Source of the DNA: Chalara sp. BL73
Lineage: Eukaryota; Ascomycota; Leotiomycetes; Helotiales
Assembly (NCBI GenBank): GCA_918026815.1
Contig: CAKJVC010000164.1
Coordinates: forward strand, 124,001 to 188,000
Length of the DNA: 64,000 nt
Direction: 5' to 3'
The notes below the pieces were generated by a model. The model made no database searches, was not told the origin of the DNA, and saw nothing but the letters and a program-made list of their open reading frames with translations. Made by a program: the position numbers and the translations under genes. Of the stretch, positions 1 to 11,918 are shown piece by piece. Every line of letters begins with the position of its first letter. Position 1 is the first letter of the stretch.

Positions 1-2287
1 TTGATACTACGCTAGTATTAGTATGGAAATTGAGTCTTATATCATGTTGGCAATAATACTAAATACTGTGCTGAGGCCACTTTGTGGCTTATTACAAAGG
101 TTAAAACATGTGGAAATGAAACTTACCCTTGTTGCTAATTTAGGAATAGCTTCATTTAAAGCTTGTATCATAGTATATCGCAGGATAGCATGATATAAGA
201 TTGCAAATTTTGCCGTGGTGCGTATAAAAATTCCAAATCTCATATTACGCGGTTATAGTATTGATTTTAGAGGTCGGTATATCTCGAGAAATACTAATAG
301 GCACACTGATTGTACCGAGGCAGCCAAATATTGTAGACTGAGGGATAATGGTAGATTAAATAGCGGGGGCCACTAAATAGAATAGAGGGCTTCAGATCGA
401 ACAGCATCCACGCCGACGTGCTTCTACATACCTCCAATGTCCGTGGTGATGCTATGCTAGGGGGCGTATTCTTAGTGACGCCAACTTTATCTTAAAGCTT
501 ACACATGCCCGCTTTGGTGGTGAGAAAATGCAGGCTGCACTTCAGCGACAGACTGTACTTTGCATACGACTCTTGAAAGCCTTTAGCATGGCAATTAGCA
601 CCAGTATCAGCATGGATATGTTGCATCGAGTGGCCGGCTCTTTGACCAATTTCCAGGCCCCTTTCATAACGGACCTGAGCGGAGAGTCATTCTAAATTGG
701 GGAAACTTAGAATACTTGACCTTTGTGACGGATATTAGATCACCTCAAGTTTCTTGGCAAATATCTTTGGAGGAAACACTTAGGAGCTCCTGGAGCCTGC
801 ACTACATGACGCAGGATTACAAGCAACCAGTGGACAACGAATATCTAATACCAAATTTTAGAATCAAGCTGCACTTCTTGAGTTCTGATTTGATATGCTT
901 CGAGTAAAATCTATGTCTCTTGCACTAGACTCATGTCCATGGCATGGTAATGAGTCGCACCCAGTGTCATCCCTGTTTCCAGTTTTCCACCCTCGGCGGT
1001 GGAATTAGATTCTGCAGAATATAGCTGAAGGGGATACCTGGTCAGGGAATGCTAACGTACAGACATTGAGAAGTTGACCACAATTCGGGGATATAGAGTT
1101 CAAGCCTAAGAAGACAGCCAAGGCTTTTAGTTACAGTTTCAACGGGTCCTGAAACATCGATACTTTTAGGAATACGTATTGAGGAGATTGGCAATGAGGG
1201 GAGGCTATTTCGTCCACAACATACAGCGGAGCTGAAACATATATTATTTATTCATATGCCTTCCCTTCAGACAGATTAAATCACAAAATATCCACTGGCA
1301 CAGCTGTAGTCCAGATCACAACATTTCAGTGCTGCCCAGTAGACAATTTGTTATCCTTCATATCCTAAGCTTAGTATAGCTGGATATTTAATGCAAGAAC
1401 ACTTTCGTAGTTTCAAGGGCCTACGTATCATTCATTAGCGCTGCTGTGATGTTGGACTGAAATACTGAGAAAGGGAACAAACTATATATCTGACCTGTAT
1501 TAGGAGCTAGTTGATTGAGGTAATAACGTTTTTGGTGGGGGGGAGAGGTTACATCAATTTGATTGAGGAACTAGTATAGAATCTATGTATAAGACCATAT
1601 AAGAAGCAGTAAATGGCCTTGGAAATGCTAAGCCAAAATAGGTGGCCACGCTTGGCGGTTCCACAAGAGTCTTTAGGTGACTCTAATGCGACACGACGTG
1701 CTTGAAACGTGCTATAAACTTACATGGCGATATAGTAGTGGAGAAGATATTTCTCTGTTATCGAGAACGCAACTTTCACAAGTGGGGGCTTAGTGTATCA
1801 CGTGCTGTGATATTTACGCGAAACATCGGGACTGATAGAACGTGAAATACACAATAATAGTCAGAAGGAGTTTTGGGGATGCCGTCAGGCTCTCTATTGT
1901 TTGCTCTATGATTGTATGAAGTGTGTTCTAGCAATTGTGTATGTGAAAAGTCTTCAGCGCTAGCGTTCCCCACTTAGTCAGAGACGTGTCAGCTACCCCT
2001 GGATTCTCAAATCCTAACAGGGACGACAACATTGAGGCATGCTCAGAGTCTAGGCGCTTCCTACCGTCCTGTATGCTTGACAAATGATTCAATGCATCAT
2101 TATGCTTGTGATATCAGCGAACTAGCCAATGATATATTTGGGCGCTTTCAAATGTCGGGGCATAATTGCACCAAACTTTATTCCAACAATTCATTGGCAG
2201 TGGGGTTGTCGTAACCACTCAGCTGGGCCATGGAGCATACGGCGCAAAACGCTTGATAGAAAATTTCCCCGGTCGTATCCAAATGTA
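1..2287. other. gene-poor left flank
   Basis: I see no convincing gene here. Open frames are short (under about 70 codons) and lack recognisable motifs. The DNA is AT-rich, with a G run near 1536. The last few hundred bases are presumably the promoter of the HET gene that starts at 2288. Confidence 0.5.
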
Positions 2288-4075
2288 ATGGCGCTACCAA
2301 AATATCGCTATGTTCCTCTTGATGCATCCAAGAACGATATCAGGCTTCTAAAGGTCCTGTTCGCCACATCTCACGATGATCCAATTCGTTGTGTTCTGTT
2401 TCACACTACGCTTGATGAGGCACCGCCTTATCAAGCACTCTCGTACTCATGGGGTGACAGAACTACCTCCTGCCCGATTCAGGTCAATGCCGGGAAAATA
2501 AACGTCACCCAAAATCTGCATGATGCCCTCAATCGTCTCCGTCCAAGCACACCAGAAGTCGAACTCGTCATTTGGATAGACGCGATATGTATTAATCAAC
2601 TTGATATACCTGAGCGTAGTGCTCAAACGGGAAAGATGCGCGTGATCTATCAGAGAGCCGAGAAGACTTTGGTATGGCTCGGCCTACAAGACAATGGAAG
2701 CGTCCAGGCGATACAGCTTGCTCGGAAGCTGAACTCTTGCACGAAGAAAGAAGTCAAAAGGTGTCTCCAGACGCCTCTCGAGGATGGCGGATATTTGGCG
2801 GTTGAGCGGTTAGTATATTTGTTTAGGAGAGAATATTGGTGGAGAATCTGGGTCGTGCAAGAAATTTTATGCTCGAAAAATACAGAGATATTTTGTGGTG
2901 AAGATTCAATCACTTGGGACGAATTAGAAAATGTCTCCGAAATCATGAAGCCAGAAAAATATTTTTTAGAGACCAGGATATTCTATAGAAATTTATCGAA
3001 AGCTCATACTCTAACCCACGGTGGCCCAAGGAGTCTTCAGCTTTCTCGCTATACGTCGACGGATACACATCCGCCTCTTCTCGATCTTCTACTCACTCAC
3101 AAGAGTAAAAAATCAACCGACGCGAGGGACAAAGTCTATGCCCTTGTTGGAATTTCGAGCTCAAAAGATCGATTTGGTCCCATCGATTACTCGCAGTCAC
3201 CAGCTGAAGTATTTTCTCATACAGCACGTCACATCATTACCACTACCAAGAAGCTCGATGTTAGTTGCGTGAAACAGCACAGTATATCGCAATATGAACT
3301 ACCATCTTGGGTCCCTGACTGGACACGCTTGCCATATCAGTTAGGATATGCTCACCTTGGCTTGCATCATCACAAGCCGGATTTCTGCGCAGCGGGTGAC
3401 AGCGTTGCTTCAGCCGAATTTCTAAACGATGGTAAAGTGCTCAAAACGGATGGATTCGTCATTGGCCATATCAAAGATGTTGGGGTGCCATTCGTAAAGA
3501 AAGGATCACCTTCTGAGGTACTTCCAACATTACATGCTTTCTCGGATTGGCTTCGAATATTCTGCAGGTACAAAAAAATCTCGCCTTCAACCAAAGCAGA
3601 GTTTGGTAGAGTCATCTCGTGTGGTAACCTTAATTTTACTGAGGTAACCACTTATGAGAAGACCTTGGGATTGATTGCCGATCTGTCCAAAACACTTGTT
3701 GCTCGATTTGGTCCGACCTCAGACACACTGTCTGGTCTTGATACCCGAGCCCTGGAGAGTGGCAACTCGCGGAAAGCGCTCTCTGCCGAGGATGAGAAGA
3801 AGGCCATGGCTGCTACCTTATCTGTCAACCTGATGATGAACAGAAGGAGGTTAATAATTACAGAAATGGATATTTCTGGACTTGCTCCTTGGGATGCAGT
3901 TGAAGGAGACAAGGTTTGTATTTTACTTGGCTGTAGATCTCCAGTTATTTTGAGGCAGATTGGGGATCACTATATCTTAATTGGAGAGGCATACATTTCT
4001 GGATTCATGGACGGCCAAGGTATGTTGGACATGAGCGAGGGGAAATTTACATTGCAATCAATTCGGATTCATTAG
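2288..4075 (+). CDS. HET-domain (heterokaryon incompatibility) protein
   Basis: A single-exon gene of 595 residues. The HET domain fills about residues 55-210. Its usual blocks are visible in order: ALSYSWGD; a WIDAICINQ block followed by E-R-x-x-Q and M-x-x-I-Y; VWLG; and RIWVVQE. A later DARDKVYALVG block is also typical of this family. HET proteins trigger regulated cell death when genetically different hyphae fuse. The open frame extends 53 codons upstream, but the ATG at 2288 starts the usual PKYRYVPLD beginning of these proteins, so I chose it. The C-terminal half has no named domain. It is the first of four HET genes in the window. Family assignment is firm; the specificity partner is unknown. 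Confidence 0.9.
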   Translation: MALPKYRYVPLDASKNDIRLLKVLFATSHDDPIRCVLFHTTLDEAPPYQALSYSWGDRTTSCPIQVNAGKINVTQNLHDALNRLRPSTPEVELVIWIDAICINQLDIPERSAQTGKMRVIYQRAEKTLVWLGLQDNGSVQAIQLARKLNSCTKKEVKRCLQTPLEDGGYLAVERLVYLFRREYWWRIWVVQEILCSKNTEIFCGEDSITWDELENVSEIMKPEKYFLETRIFYRNLSKAHTLTHGGPRSLQLSRYTSTDTHPPLLDLLLTHKSKKSTDARDKVYALVGISSSKDRFGPIDYSQSPAEVFSHTARHIITTTKKLDVSCVKQHSISQYELPSWVPDWTRLPYQLGYAHLGLHHHKPDFCAAGDSVASAEFLNDGKVLKTDGFVIGHIKDVGVPFVKKGSPSEVLPTLHAFSDWLRIFCRYKKISPSTKAEFGRVISCGNLNFTEVTTYEKTLGLIADLSKTLVARFGPTSDTLSGLDTRALESGNSRKALSAEDEKKAMAATLSVNLMMNRRRLIITEMDISGLAPWDAVEGDKVCILLGCRSPVILRQIGDHYILIGEAYISGFMDGQGMLDMSEGKFTLQSIRIH

Positions 4076-4594
4076 GCGAAACTTTTATACCAGATATGAA
4101 ATTTACTAAAATTTGCATGCCATGCCGAAATTCTGCGCGGATTGTGAGCAAGGCATTCATCAATGGTCATTAGAAGAATCTTATAATATAGGTTTATTTG
4201 AAAGTAAATAATGTGGTTCAAAATGCAAATATTACTGGAAGGCATCTAATAGAGACGGTGCTGGATGACAAACAGGTTATCCCGAAGTTGCCGCCGTCTC
4301 AGCTACCGGTACTTACCCTTCTCAGCGTGCGCGCAAGTCGACGACCTACATTATGATCACTCTCCGGAAGCATATTTATAGTATAACATGCAATCTTTAG
4401 TCCCTTGGTGCTTCTGTGTTCAAATCTGGATGCTATAAGCAGCAGAATTATCACGTGCGCTGACGATTATTTTGACCCACTTCCGGATTAGCGTTGCGAA
4501 CATCGCGAAGACGTCGGTACGCACTTAGGCATATTTCACCAGGTATTGATCCTCCCAATCGTCCCACTAACATACTCTAGTTCCTGAAATCTAT
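4076..4594. other. intergenic region, promoter of the zinc-cluster gene
   Basis: No gene is seen. This interval presumably carries the 3' end of the HET transcript and the promoter of the regulator at 4595. Confidence 0.4.
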
Positions 4595-6316
4595 ATGCCT
4601 CCCGAACGGCACGACAGATCCGAGCCCATCAAATATCGGCAACGGAACCAAAGAGCATGCGGGCCATGCCGCAAGAGAAAGGTCAAGTGTGACGGGGCCG
4701 AACCGTGTGCAACATGCGTAGGCTATGGATATACTTGTGTATACGTTGAAAAAGCAACTCGCCAACCTCAATCAGCTTCATCACCGGTTACAGATTCTGA
4801 TCCCCAGTCAAATGCAACTATTTCTAGGCCTATAGATACCGCGAGCGTTGTCGCTACTGGAACTACTTCTGACCATGGCTTCAAAGGTCCATTTATGGCA
4901 CAAGAGAGCATAATTCCACAGTCGAGTGGCAATGTACCGCTTCTCCAGCACATCAAAACCAGATTTACTAGTGCATATAGCGCCATTGCCTGGCCCAAAC
5001 GCCTTGGAATCTCACTTGGACTGCCAAGTCCGCCTCGACTTCAAGCATTTGGCTGGAATCCAGGACTTCGAGCGGAGTTTAATCATGCCCCCGAAACTAG
5101 CGTTTGTCAAATGATTGACTTGGCTGAGATGAAGCAATATGCCGAATTGTATTTTCAGGAAGTTCACCCTTTTTTTGCCATTCTTGATCCTGAGCAATTC
5201 TCAGCACGTTCAACTGAATATTGGACAACGGGAAAAAGGGGAACCGATTTTGAGGCTTGCATCTGCGGTGTAGTTGCTCTTGGATCATATTTTTCGAAGA
5301 CTGGATCCTGCCAGGCGGAAGCTCAGATAGTAGAGCACGGAAGGAAGCTACTTGATTTGAGTGTTGCATTCCCGCCAGCCATGATATCTATCAAGCACGT
5401 GGTAGGGTGGGTTCTACGGGCTATATACCTTCGTCTTACAACCCGACCACATATATCGTGGATGGCATCTTGCACAGCTGTACACCTTACTGAAGCTATT
5501 GGTCTTCACCGAGAGATTAGCGAAATAGAGGTGGCTCGCCATGTCACCGCCCAAGAGATTGATCTCCGCCGAAGGACATTTTGGGTCGCCATTGCCCTGA
5601 ATGAATATTATTCGTCGGAGTATGGGCGTTCCAGGGTCGCCCTTGATTCCATCGTATGCCAACCTCTTCTAGAGAGCCCTGAAGATCTCACTTTCTATAC
5701 CATTGCAATATTGCGAAGTGTTCCAGCACAAACCTCATTAGGAAGTCTTCCACAGCTGATTGACATCATGAACCACACAATTACCTTGCCTACAAAATCT
5801 CCTTTTCTTGGCTTACTGCGAGCAGATGCCTGTTTTTGCATATACCGTATGCTGTGCTCCACTGGCTCCCGACTTCCTACTGAGCAGATCCCAGCGTTGC
5901 TTGAAGTGGTTCGAGTTGCGCTTGATGCGAATAAGTTTTTGAGAAGTACGCGTCACCCGTGGTGGAATATGGTTAGCATGCCATTTCACAGTATCTGCGT
6001 TCTTCTTTCCATAGGATCTCCAGAAAGCTTAGGCATGGTTCCTCTTGCTTTGAAAGCCTTAAAGAACACTACGGCACTGTACAACACTCACTTATCAAGA
6101 GAGGCTCTGGGCACCGCTCTTCTACTGGTACAAGGTGCGCGCGATAAGAGAACTAGAGAGATCAATAGCCTGGATCAGGGTTTAAGCCAGGTAGACAATT
6201 CATTCCAACTTGCGATCTCTAGCGAGAATTTGGATTGGCAGGTTGAAGACAGTTTACAGTTGCCGGATTTCCTTGACTTAACGAATTATTACGGCATGGA
6301 CGAGCTTCTACCGTAA
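4595..6316 (+). CDS. Zn(II)2Cys6 fungal transcription factor
   Basis: 573 residues. The N-terminal DNA-binding zinc cluster has all six cysteines, at residues 22, 25, 32, 38, 41 and 48 (spacing C-x2-C-x6-C-x5-C-x2-C-x6-C), with the basic stretch RKRKVKC between the second and third. From about residue 170 to 420 the protein looks like the fungal-specific regulatory domain (Fungal_trans type): it has the EVHPFFAILD entry motif, a GLHR block and a following RRRTFW block. The frame reads straight through, although I cannot exclude a short in-frame intron. It lies about 500 bases upstream of a co-oriented MFS exporter, the usual arrangement of a pathway-specific activator with its transporter. 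The target genes are inferred, not shown. Confidence 0.9.
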   Translation: MPPERHDRSEPIKYRQRNQRACGPCRKRKVKCDGAEPCATCVGYGYTCVYVEKATRQPQSASSPVTDSDPQSNATISRPIDTASVVATGTTSDHGFKGPFMAQESIIPQSSGNVPLLQHIKTRFTSAYSAIAWPKRLGISLGLPSPPRLQAFGWNPGLRAEFNHAPETSVCQMIDLAEMKQYAELYFQEVHPFFAILDPEQFSARSTEYWTTGKRGTDFEACICGVVALGSYFSKTGSCQAEAQIVEHGRKLLDLSVAFPPAMISIKHVVGWVLRAIYLRLTTRPHISWMASCTAVHLTEAIGLHREISEIEVARHVTAQEIDLRRRTFWVAIALNEYYSSEYGRSRVALDSIVCQPLLESPEDLTFYTIAILRSVPAQTSLGSLPQLIDIMNHTITLPTKSPFLGLLRADACFCIYRMLCSTGSRLPTEQIPALLEVVRVALDANKFLRSTRHPWWNMVSMPFHSICVLLSIGSPESLGMVPLALKALKNTTALYNTHLSREALGTALLLVQGARDKRTREINSLDQGLSQVDNSFQLAISSENLDWQVEDSLQLPDFLDLTNYYGMDELLP

Positions 6317-6818
6317 TGGTCACTGATGGTATACGGTCGGTCAGTTTAACTGCCTAGCAACTATCAATTTTATCATTAATCGGCTGTGGAAGGGGAGGAA
6401 CGCCGAAGACGGCTCGCTCGTACCGAGCGGCACGGACGGAAAATGGCTAAAACACAATGACAATGATTATGTAATCTCCCGACACTCCCGATCTGCTCCT
6501 TCGTCGTCCGTCTATTGGCTATATGGTGGTCTAAAACGGGTACACATCGCCAAGGGTGAAGCAAAAACACATATATATAACTATTTCCTGGTCGTCTTCT
6601 TTCAGTTGTTTGGCGATATTTACTTCTCAACGATTTTATACATCACAAAGCATGCAAGCAACCTGCAGAAGAAAAAAAGCCGAGTAAATTACCTTCAAAG
6701 AAGCTTTTTCAATTGAGGACTGTCAGTACTTGATTATTCCTAAATTTCCGCTCTTCTAGCTGCTTAAAAATCTTGACGTTTTGATACTTGACTGATATGT
6801 CATACTCTAGACGCAAAG
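6317..6818. other. intergenic region, MFS exporter promoter
   Basis: No gene is seen. There is a TATATATAA run near 6572 and an A-rich tract near 6672, upstream of the exporter start at 6819. Confidence 0.4.
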
Positions 6819-8663
6819 ATGAAAACAGCGCCTACTCACTCTCATTTGTGTAATTCAACAAGCCAGGCCCTTAGTATGGAGGAAACAAGGCCACCCGTGT
6901 CGACTTCATCATCCACTGCTTTATTTAGAAGCGGGACTGGGGTTGAAGCTTTCGGGGCTGCCGGTATATCTAACGAGGAGAAGCAAGATTCCCAGGCGCG
7001 TTCAATAGATTTTGTTGTCAAGTGGGAAGGAGAAAACGATCCTCTTTGCCCTCGGAGCATGTCCCTCCTTCGAAAGTGGATTATCGTTTGCATTGTTTCT
7101 ATGGGATCCCTCCTTGTGTAGGTTATGATATATTCATCCTGCCTCCATTGTTCAGAACATTGCAGCTGACCCTCAACAGGACGTGCGCTTCATCACTTTA
7201 CGCTTCGACCTATGACCAGCTGAAGGCGGAATTCCGTTGTCCCCAGGAGGTTGCAACTTTAGGTTTGTCGCTCTTCGTTGTTGGTTTAGCCCTTGGTCCT
7301 ATGTTGCTCAGCCCCCTGTCTGAGGTTTGTATGCCCTGAAGCATGACACCATCTGCCTTCACTATGTGCCCATATTAAGGGATAAGCAGTTTTATGGTCG
7401 TAGACCTATATATATTGTTTCGATGTTTTTCTTTTTGATTTGGCTCATTCCGTCGGCCGTGGCGCAAAACATTCAGACGATGCTTGTTGGGCGGTTTTTC
7501 GATGGCTTCGCTGGTAGTGCTTTCCTTAGTGTAGCAGCAGGCACTGTCTCCGACCTTTTTGCCGGGCCGCAGCTCCAAGAACCCATGATGCTCTACACCA
7601 TTGCACCATTTCTCGGTCCCGTTATTGGCCCAGCAATTGGCGGTTTCATAAACGACTTCACCAACTGGCGATGGTCGTTCTATGTCCTAATAATATGGAC
7701 TTTTGTCATGCTTACCAGCGTTTTAATCGTTCCTGAAACGTATCATCCAAAGTTACTGGCATTTAAAGCAGCCGAAATTCGGAGACTCACTGGGAATGAG
7801 GCTTACCACTCCAAGTCTGAGATTGCAGCGGCTGAAAAGTCTGTTAAGAGCACTATGCTTCACTCGCTCTACAAGCCATTCGAACTCTTGATCTTCGAGC
7901 CTATGTGCCTTAGCTTATGTCTATACTCTGCTCTCCTACTTGGAATTCTCTACCTCTTCTTTGGAGCTTTTCCATTGGTCTTTCGTACTAACCATAACTT
8001 TTCGCTATGGGAAAATGGGTTGACATTCCTTGGCCTCGTGGTTGGGTTTGTGGCTGCTATTTTCATGAATCCAATCTGGCATAAGAACTATCTTCGACTC
8101 GTAGAGAAGTCTTATAGTAATGCTGAGAAGAGAGACCAGAACCGTCGACCTGATCCAGAGTTTAGACTCCCTCCTGCTATTTTGGGAGGTGTGTTAGTTC
8201 CCATCGGGCTTTTTTGGTTTGGGTGGACTACATATCGCAGTGTGCATTGGATTGTCCCAATCATTGGCAGCGCCTTCTTTGGCACAGGGTGGGTTCAACC
8301 TCGCTGACATCACTGTATCTAACATCACTAATGTATCACTCCAGCATGCTCCTTGTGTTTTCTGGCATTTTCACTTTTCTGGTCGATGCTTACCCTGCAT
8401 ATGCTGCCAGCGCGCTTGCTGCCAACACATTTACCAGGTGCATGTTTGCAGGTGCCTTTCCGCTTTTCGGCAATCAAAGTACGCTATCCTAATGAAGCTT
8501 CTCATAAAAATCATCTGACCTTGACATAGTGTATGAAAAGCTCGGATATCAATGGGCGACTTCGTTGCTAGCCTTCTTGGCCTTGGCCATGATGCCCTTC
8601 CCCTACCTCTTCTTCAGCTATGGGAAATCTATACGTTCTCGAAGTAGATTTGCTACTGCTTGA
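6819..8663 (+). CDS. MFS multidrug/metabolite exporter (DHA1-like)
   Basis: Five exons: 6819-7117, 7180-7324, 7390-8288, 8345-8478 and 8530-8663. All introns are GT..AG, 51-65 bases long, and the joins keep frame to give 536 residues. This is a 12-helix drug:H+ antiporter type. The soluble N-terminus ends in a [14 protein letters not shown] block. The motif around [13 protein letters not shown] (motif A, after helix 2) and [11 protein letters not shown] (motif C, helix 5) are both present. The C-terminal [14 protein letters not shown] and [17 protein letters not shown] blocks are typical of the family. It probably exports a small molecule across the plasma membrane. It sits between a Zn2Cys6 regulator and a CmcJ-like oxidoreductase, which suggests export of that group's product. 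The substrate is not predictable from sequence. Confidence 0.9.
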
Positions 8664-9102
8664 TGCAACATAGATAGTTCTAGATATAGTGGGAGCATTA
8701 GATACTTATTATTTTCATATTCCCTTGGCCTTCAATCTAAGTCTGTTGGTGCGACCCAAAAAAAAGTTCCAGAGAAACAGGAGTAAAAGGTATACAAATA
8801 GAGACGTATTGAACCGTAGAAGGTATTATGAGGAAGAGTGCTATGGCGGCCAGAGATTTCAGGGCAGGCGAGCACGAAAGGTTTTGCAATAGAGATTACC
8901 GAACTATAAGACATGCAACATGCCAGCCAAGTTTGGAAAGTGCAGACATATCAGCTTATAAACGCGCTCGTAAACAAGTTTCCAAAGAAGAGATTATATA
9001 AGGTGAAAATCAATAACATATAGAATATCTGGTATAGTATATAGGGGTAAAATGGGCCAGCCTACACTTCCGACATATGGATCCTCCTTTTCAACACAAC
9101 TT
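8664..9102. other. intergenic region between convergent genes
   Basis: This is the space between the 3' ends of the exporter (plus strand) and the oxidoreductase (minus strand). I see no gene, only AT-rich sequence. Confidence 0.5.
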
Positions 9103-10023
9103 TTAAACCAAGAAGAAGGCGAACATCTTGATTTCTATACTCAGTCTCACATCAGAGTTCTCAAACTGCGGATCCGCAAAAGCAGTATGGAGCAAATTCA
9201 TACCATCCTTAGCCAGGCTGTCATATTGTTTGAAAACCAGCGGCTCATCCGGTGTCTGGCCTCCTAGATAACACCACTTTTGCGCAGGGTTGAATGTTCC
9301 CTTTGCCAATTCGTTCCAGCCGTGTGGAAAGACGAGGCGGTTTGCCACGATGTCAGACTCTGGGTTCGTCGATGTCCAGTCGCATATTGCCAAGGGGTCT
9401 TTGCGAATTTGCTTGAGCGGCCGCCATACGTTGATAATGAGGGTTCGCTTGCTGGATTGCAGGCGTTCAAGTTCAGCTTTATCCTTAATAACTTGTGGGA
9501 GGTGTCCAAGAACCCCTGCCGGGGTAAAGTCGGCATGAACGCTGGTAGCTGGTGAGCGATTGTCAGCTAGTTGGTTGGCGTCCTTTGCGAAACAGCGAAT
9601 CCGATGTGTGAAGGTTTTGACCTCAGTAGCACCGATCCTATATTACAAGACATTACTCATCGCTCTCAGACGAACAAGTGGTAATGTTAGGAAAACTTAC
9701 AATTTTTTGACGAGCTCTTCTGTAGCGGGGATCAGAACGTCCTCGACATGCTTTTCGTCGGTAACGTCTTTTAATTCCTTTACATGATGGTGGGCATACG
9801 TAAATCCATTGCGATCAAGCGTGTATTCTGACTGCTTGCCGCGAATATCATGGATTAACACACTGTGTGTTTCCTCAAGCTTACGAATGTTTGCGAATTT
9901 CTCTTTTCCTTCAGGTGTAGTGAAATCAATGGTTACCGTGGGGCTGTCAAGATGCTTCCAAAAAGTTAGGTCGGCTTGAACATCACGCTTCTCCTCAACA
10001 GGTGTAACAAGAGTCGTCGACAT
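9103..10023 (-). CDS. CmcJ/NvfI (AsaB)-family oxidoreductase
   Basis: Two exons on the minus strand, 10023-9701 and 9637-9103, separated by a 63-base intron with GTAAGT donor and TATAG acceptor; 285 residues. The protein resembles the fungal CmcJ/NvfI/AsaB family, relatives of non-haem iron, 2-oxoglutarate-type hydroxylases and desaturases found in metabolite clusters. Supporting blocks are TLDRNGFTYAHHHVK; EVKTFTHRIR; a VHADFTPAG block supplying a probable H-x-D iron pair; LIINVWRPLKQIRKDPLAICD; and a late HTAF histidine. The length matches the family. The ATG at 10023 is preferred over in-frame codons upstream because the family N-terminus begins close to it. The substrate is unknown. It faces the MFS exporter tail to tail and may act with it. 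Confidence 0.82.
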
Positions 10024-10117
10024 GGGTGATGTTATCGTTGAAAGAATCCTTATGGGCGTAATTGGGTAATCTAATTGACAATGAAAAGAACTTAGTTCAT
10101 ATAAGCATACCATCTTC

Positions 10118-10125
10118 TTTATATA
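10118..10125 (-). promoter_or_regulatory. possible TATA element of the CmcJ-like gene
   Basis: On the minus strand this reads TATATAAA, about 95-100 bases upstream of the start codon at 10023. Position and sequence suit a TATA box, but such strings are common in AT-rich DNA. Confidence 0.3.
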
Positions 10126-10347
10126 CTTGTCCAATCCCTAAGCATGGTTGTCACATATGTGTCTATGAAGGGCAGTGCATGACATAGCAGACGCGAATAT
10201 CCGAAGTTTCTTCGGATTCGTATTCGCCTGCTATAGGTTTTCGTTGAAAAGCTATTCCATTACTAGTAAAACTGCCGAAAAAGTCTTGGTTATTGCAACA
10301 CATCCACGAACGCTGAAACATAATGCCGGCACTGCGACAGTCTTGGC

Positions 10348-10515
10348 TTAGATCCACCCAACAACCACCCCAGTAAGTAGAGCCAAAACGGAAGTAACCT
10401 TATTTATCCCCAGGACCAGGATCAATTCCTGGATTCTTGCGGTACAACGATGCGACAAGCGATCCAACTCATTGGTATATGTAAACTTAAGACGCTGGTC
10501 TGGCACAAGAGGCAT
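10348..10515 (-). CDS. small hypothetical protein with one membrane segment
   Basis: A 55-residue open frame that I do not recognise. The first half is polar (DQRLKFTYTNELDRLSHRC). The C-terminus is one hydrophobic segment (KVTSVLALLTGVVVGW), so the product would look like a tail-anchored micropeptide. Downstream, another frame (10163-10357) is also open and carries several cysteines, so this may be a fragment of a larger or decayed gene. Codon evidence is weak at this length. Confidence 0.25.
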   Translation of the reverse strand: MPLVPDQRLKFTYTNELDRLSHRCTARIQELILVLGINKVTSVLALLTGVVVGWI

Positions 10516-11918
10516 TATAGTCTATCCAATATGGCAAGCTAAATATTTTTCAACTACGTGAATAGTTAAAATTGAGGATAAAATCACTCTATAGCAGAAT
10601 TCTAAAATGGTTATTAGATGGTGATTCTGACGTCAAAATACATTCAGCACAGCATAAGGACTGAGCTGCGAACCAACAAATTATAACTGCGTTCTGAAAA
10701 CTTTGTGAAAATACTAAAGTCGCATACTAGGTGTAGCCTTTTGTTCTTGTGCAATTGCGTATAGCAGTTCTGGTCCCGAGCGTAATGTTATCACATCTCA
10801 ATTAGACTTCTCACTTTCCGGGCCTTAGGACATCCTGCTAGCATAATGTATAATTATATAAAGAGATATCAGGGTCCTTCTTTTCGCATTCTCAAACCGT
10901 CTTTATAGCTGCCAAGGTCGGAGGTCTCCTAGAGCTATTGCAATATCCAATGAAGGATGATCCCCACTGGTTCGGATTTTCTAACACAATGCGAGGAAAG
11001 TGTGGGGGTGCATAAGTCAAAAAATCAGAAAAACGTATCTTTTGATGAAACGCAGGCATTTGTGGCTATGATCTGAAACCACACCACTACTTGCAAAGAC
11101 GTACCGCTGGTACTATCCTATATATACCAGCAACGTGCTTTCATAAGAACAGCAGTTAATCATTCAAGCCGAATGCTATCCGAGTCCCGAGCTCGGCTGG
11201 TCTGTCCCACTTTCGATTGCTGTCTACGCTCCAGGCATTGGAGGCCCTTGTCATTTCAATTATCTCTAAAGGCGCCTCTTTGTCTGCGAATTATTAACTG
11301 AAGTTTGAGTTACTAGATCTGCTTTATCTAAAAGCAGTACTGTGTTACGCAAGCCCGCCAAGATCTGAGGCGGGAGGTGCCGCTCGCCAGTGGTCTCATC
11401 CTAGATGTGCCCCATAAACACATGGTATCCGTGAAGGCAAGGAGAGTGATTGGTTGCCTCGTCCAAGTTTCCTGCATTAACTATTTTGGGCCACCAACGC
11501 TCGGGAATTTTTCGATATTTGCACCGTCGGATGTGCGCTGACAGTAGTTGAACGAACAGTATCTGAGGAAATAGTCGGGCTTGATTGGTAGGTCATCTTT
11601 GCCGAGCCGAGAGGCAACCTTGCGATATAATCTGCCTAATGATATATTGATTTCTGAGAAAGCCACAATAACTGCGGTGACCTCAGAAGTAGGCAGCGAT
11701 AGCGCCCGGCGACGCCGCAGCTGAAACAGGGAATGAACATTGGGTATAAATATCATGACAGAATGCAGTTCCTAATCACATTGCGCTTAGAAACAAATTT
11801 CGATTTCGAGCTAAGTGCCATTCCGCACTATTCTAGATCAGCACAGAGAATCGAGATTTTAAAAACGCAGGAGGACGCTTCTGCAAACTATTATATAGAA
11901 CAGCATATCCTGTTCAAA
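10516..11918. other. intergenic region upstream of the peptide precursor
   Basis: 1.4 kb with no recognisable gene. Short frames such as 11481-11756 (minus) show no motif. I looked specifically for a UstYa-type H-x-x-H-C motif protein and found none. The right end should carry the promoter of the small secreted peptide gene. Confidence 0.45.
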
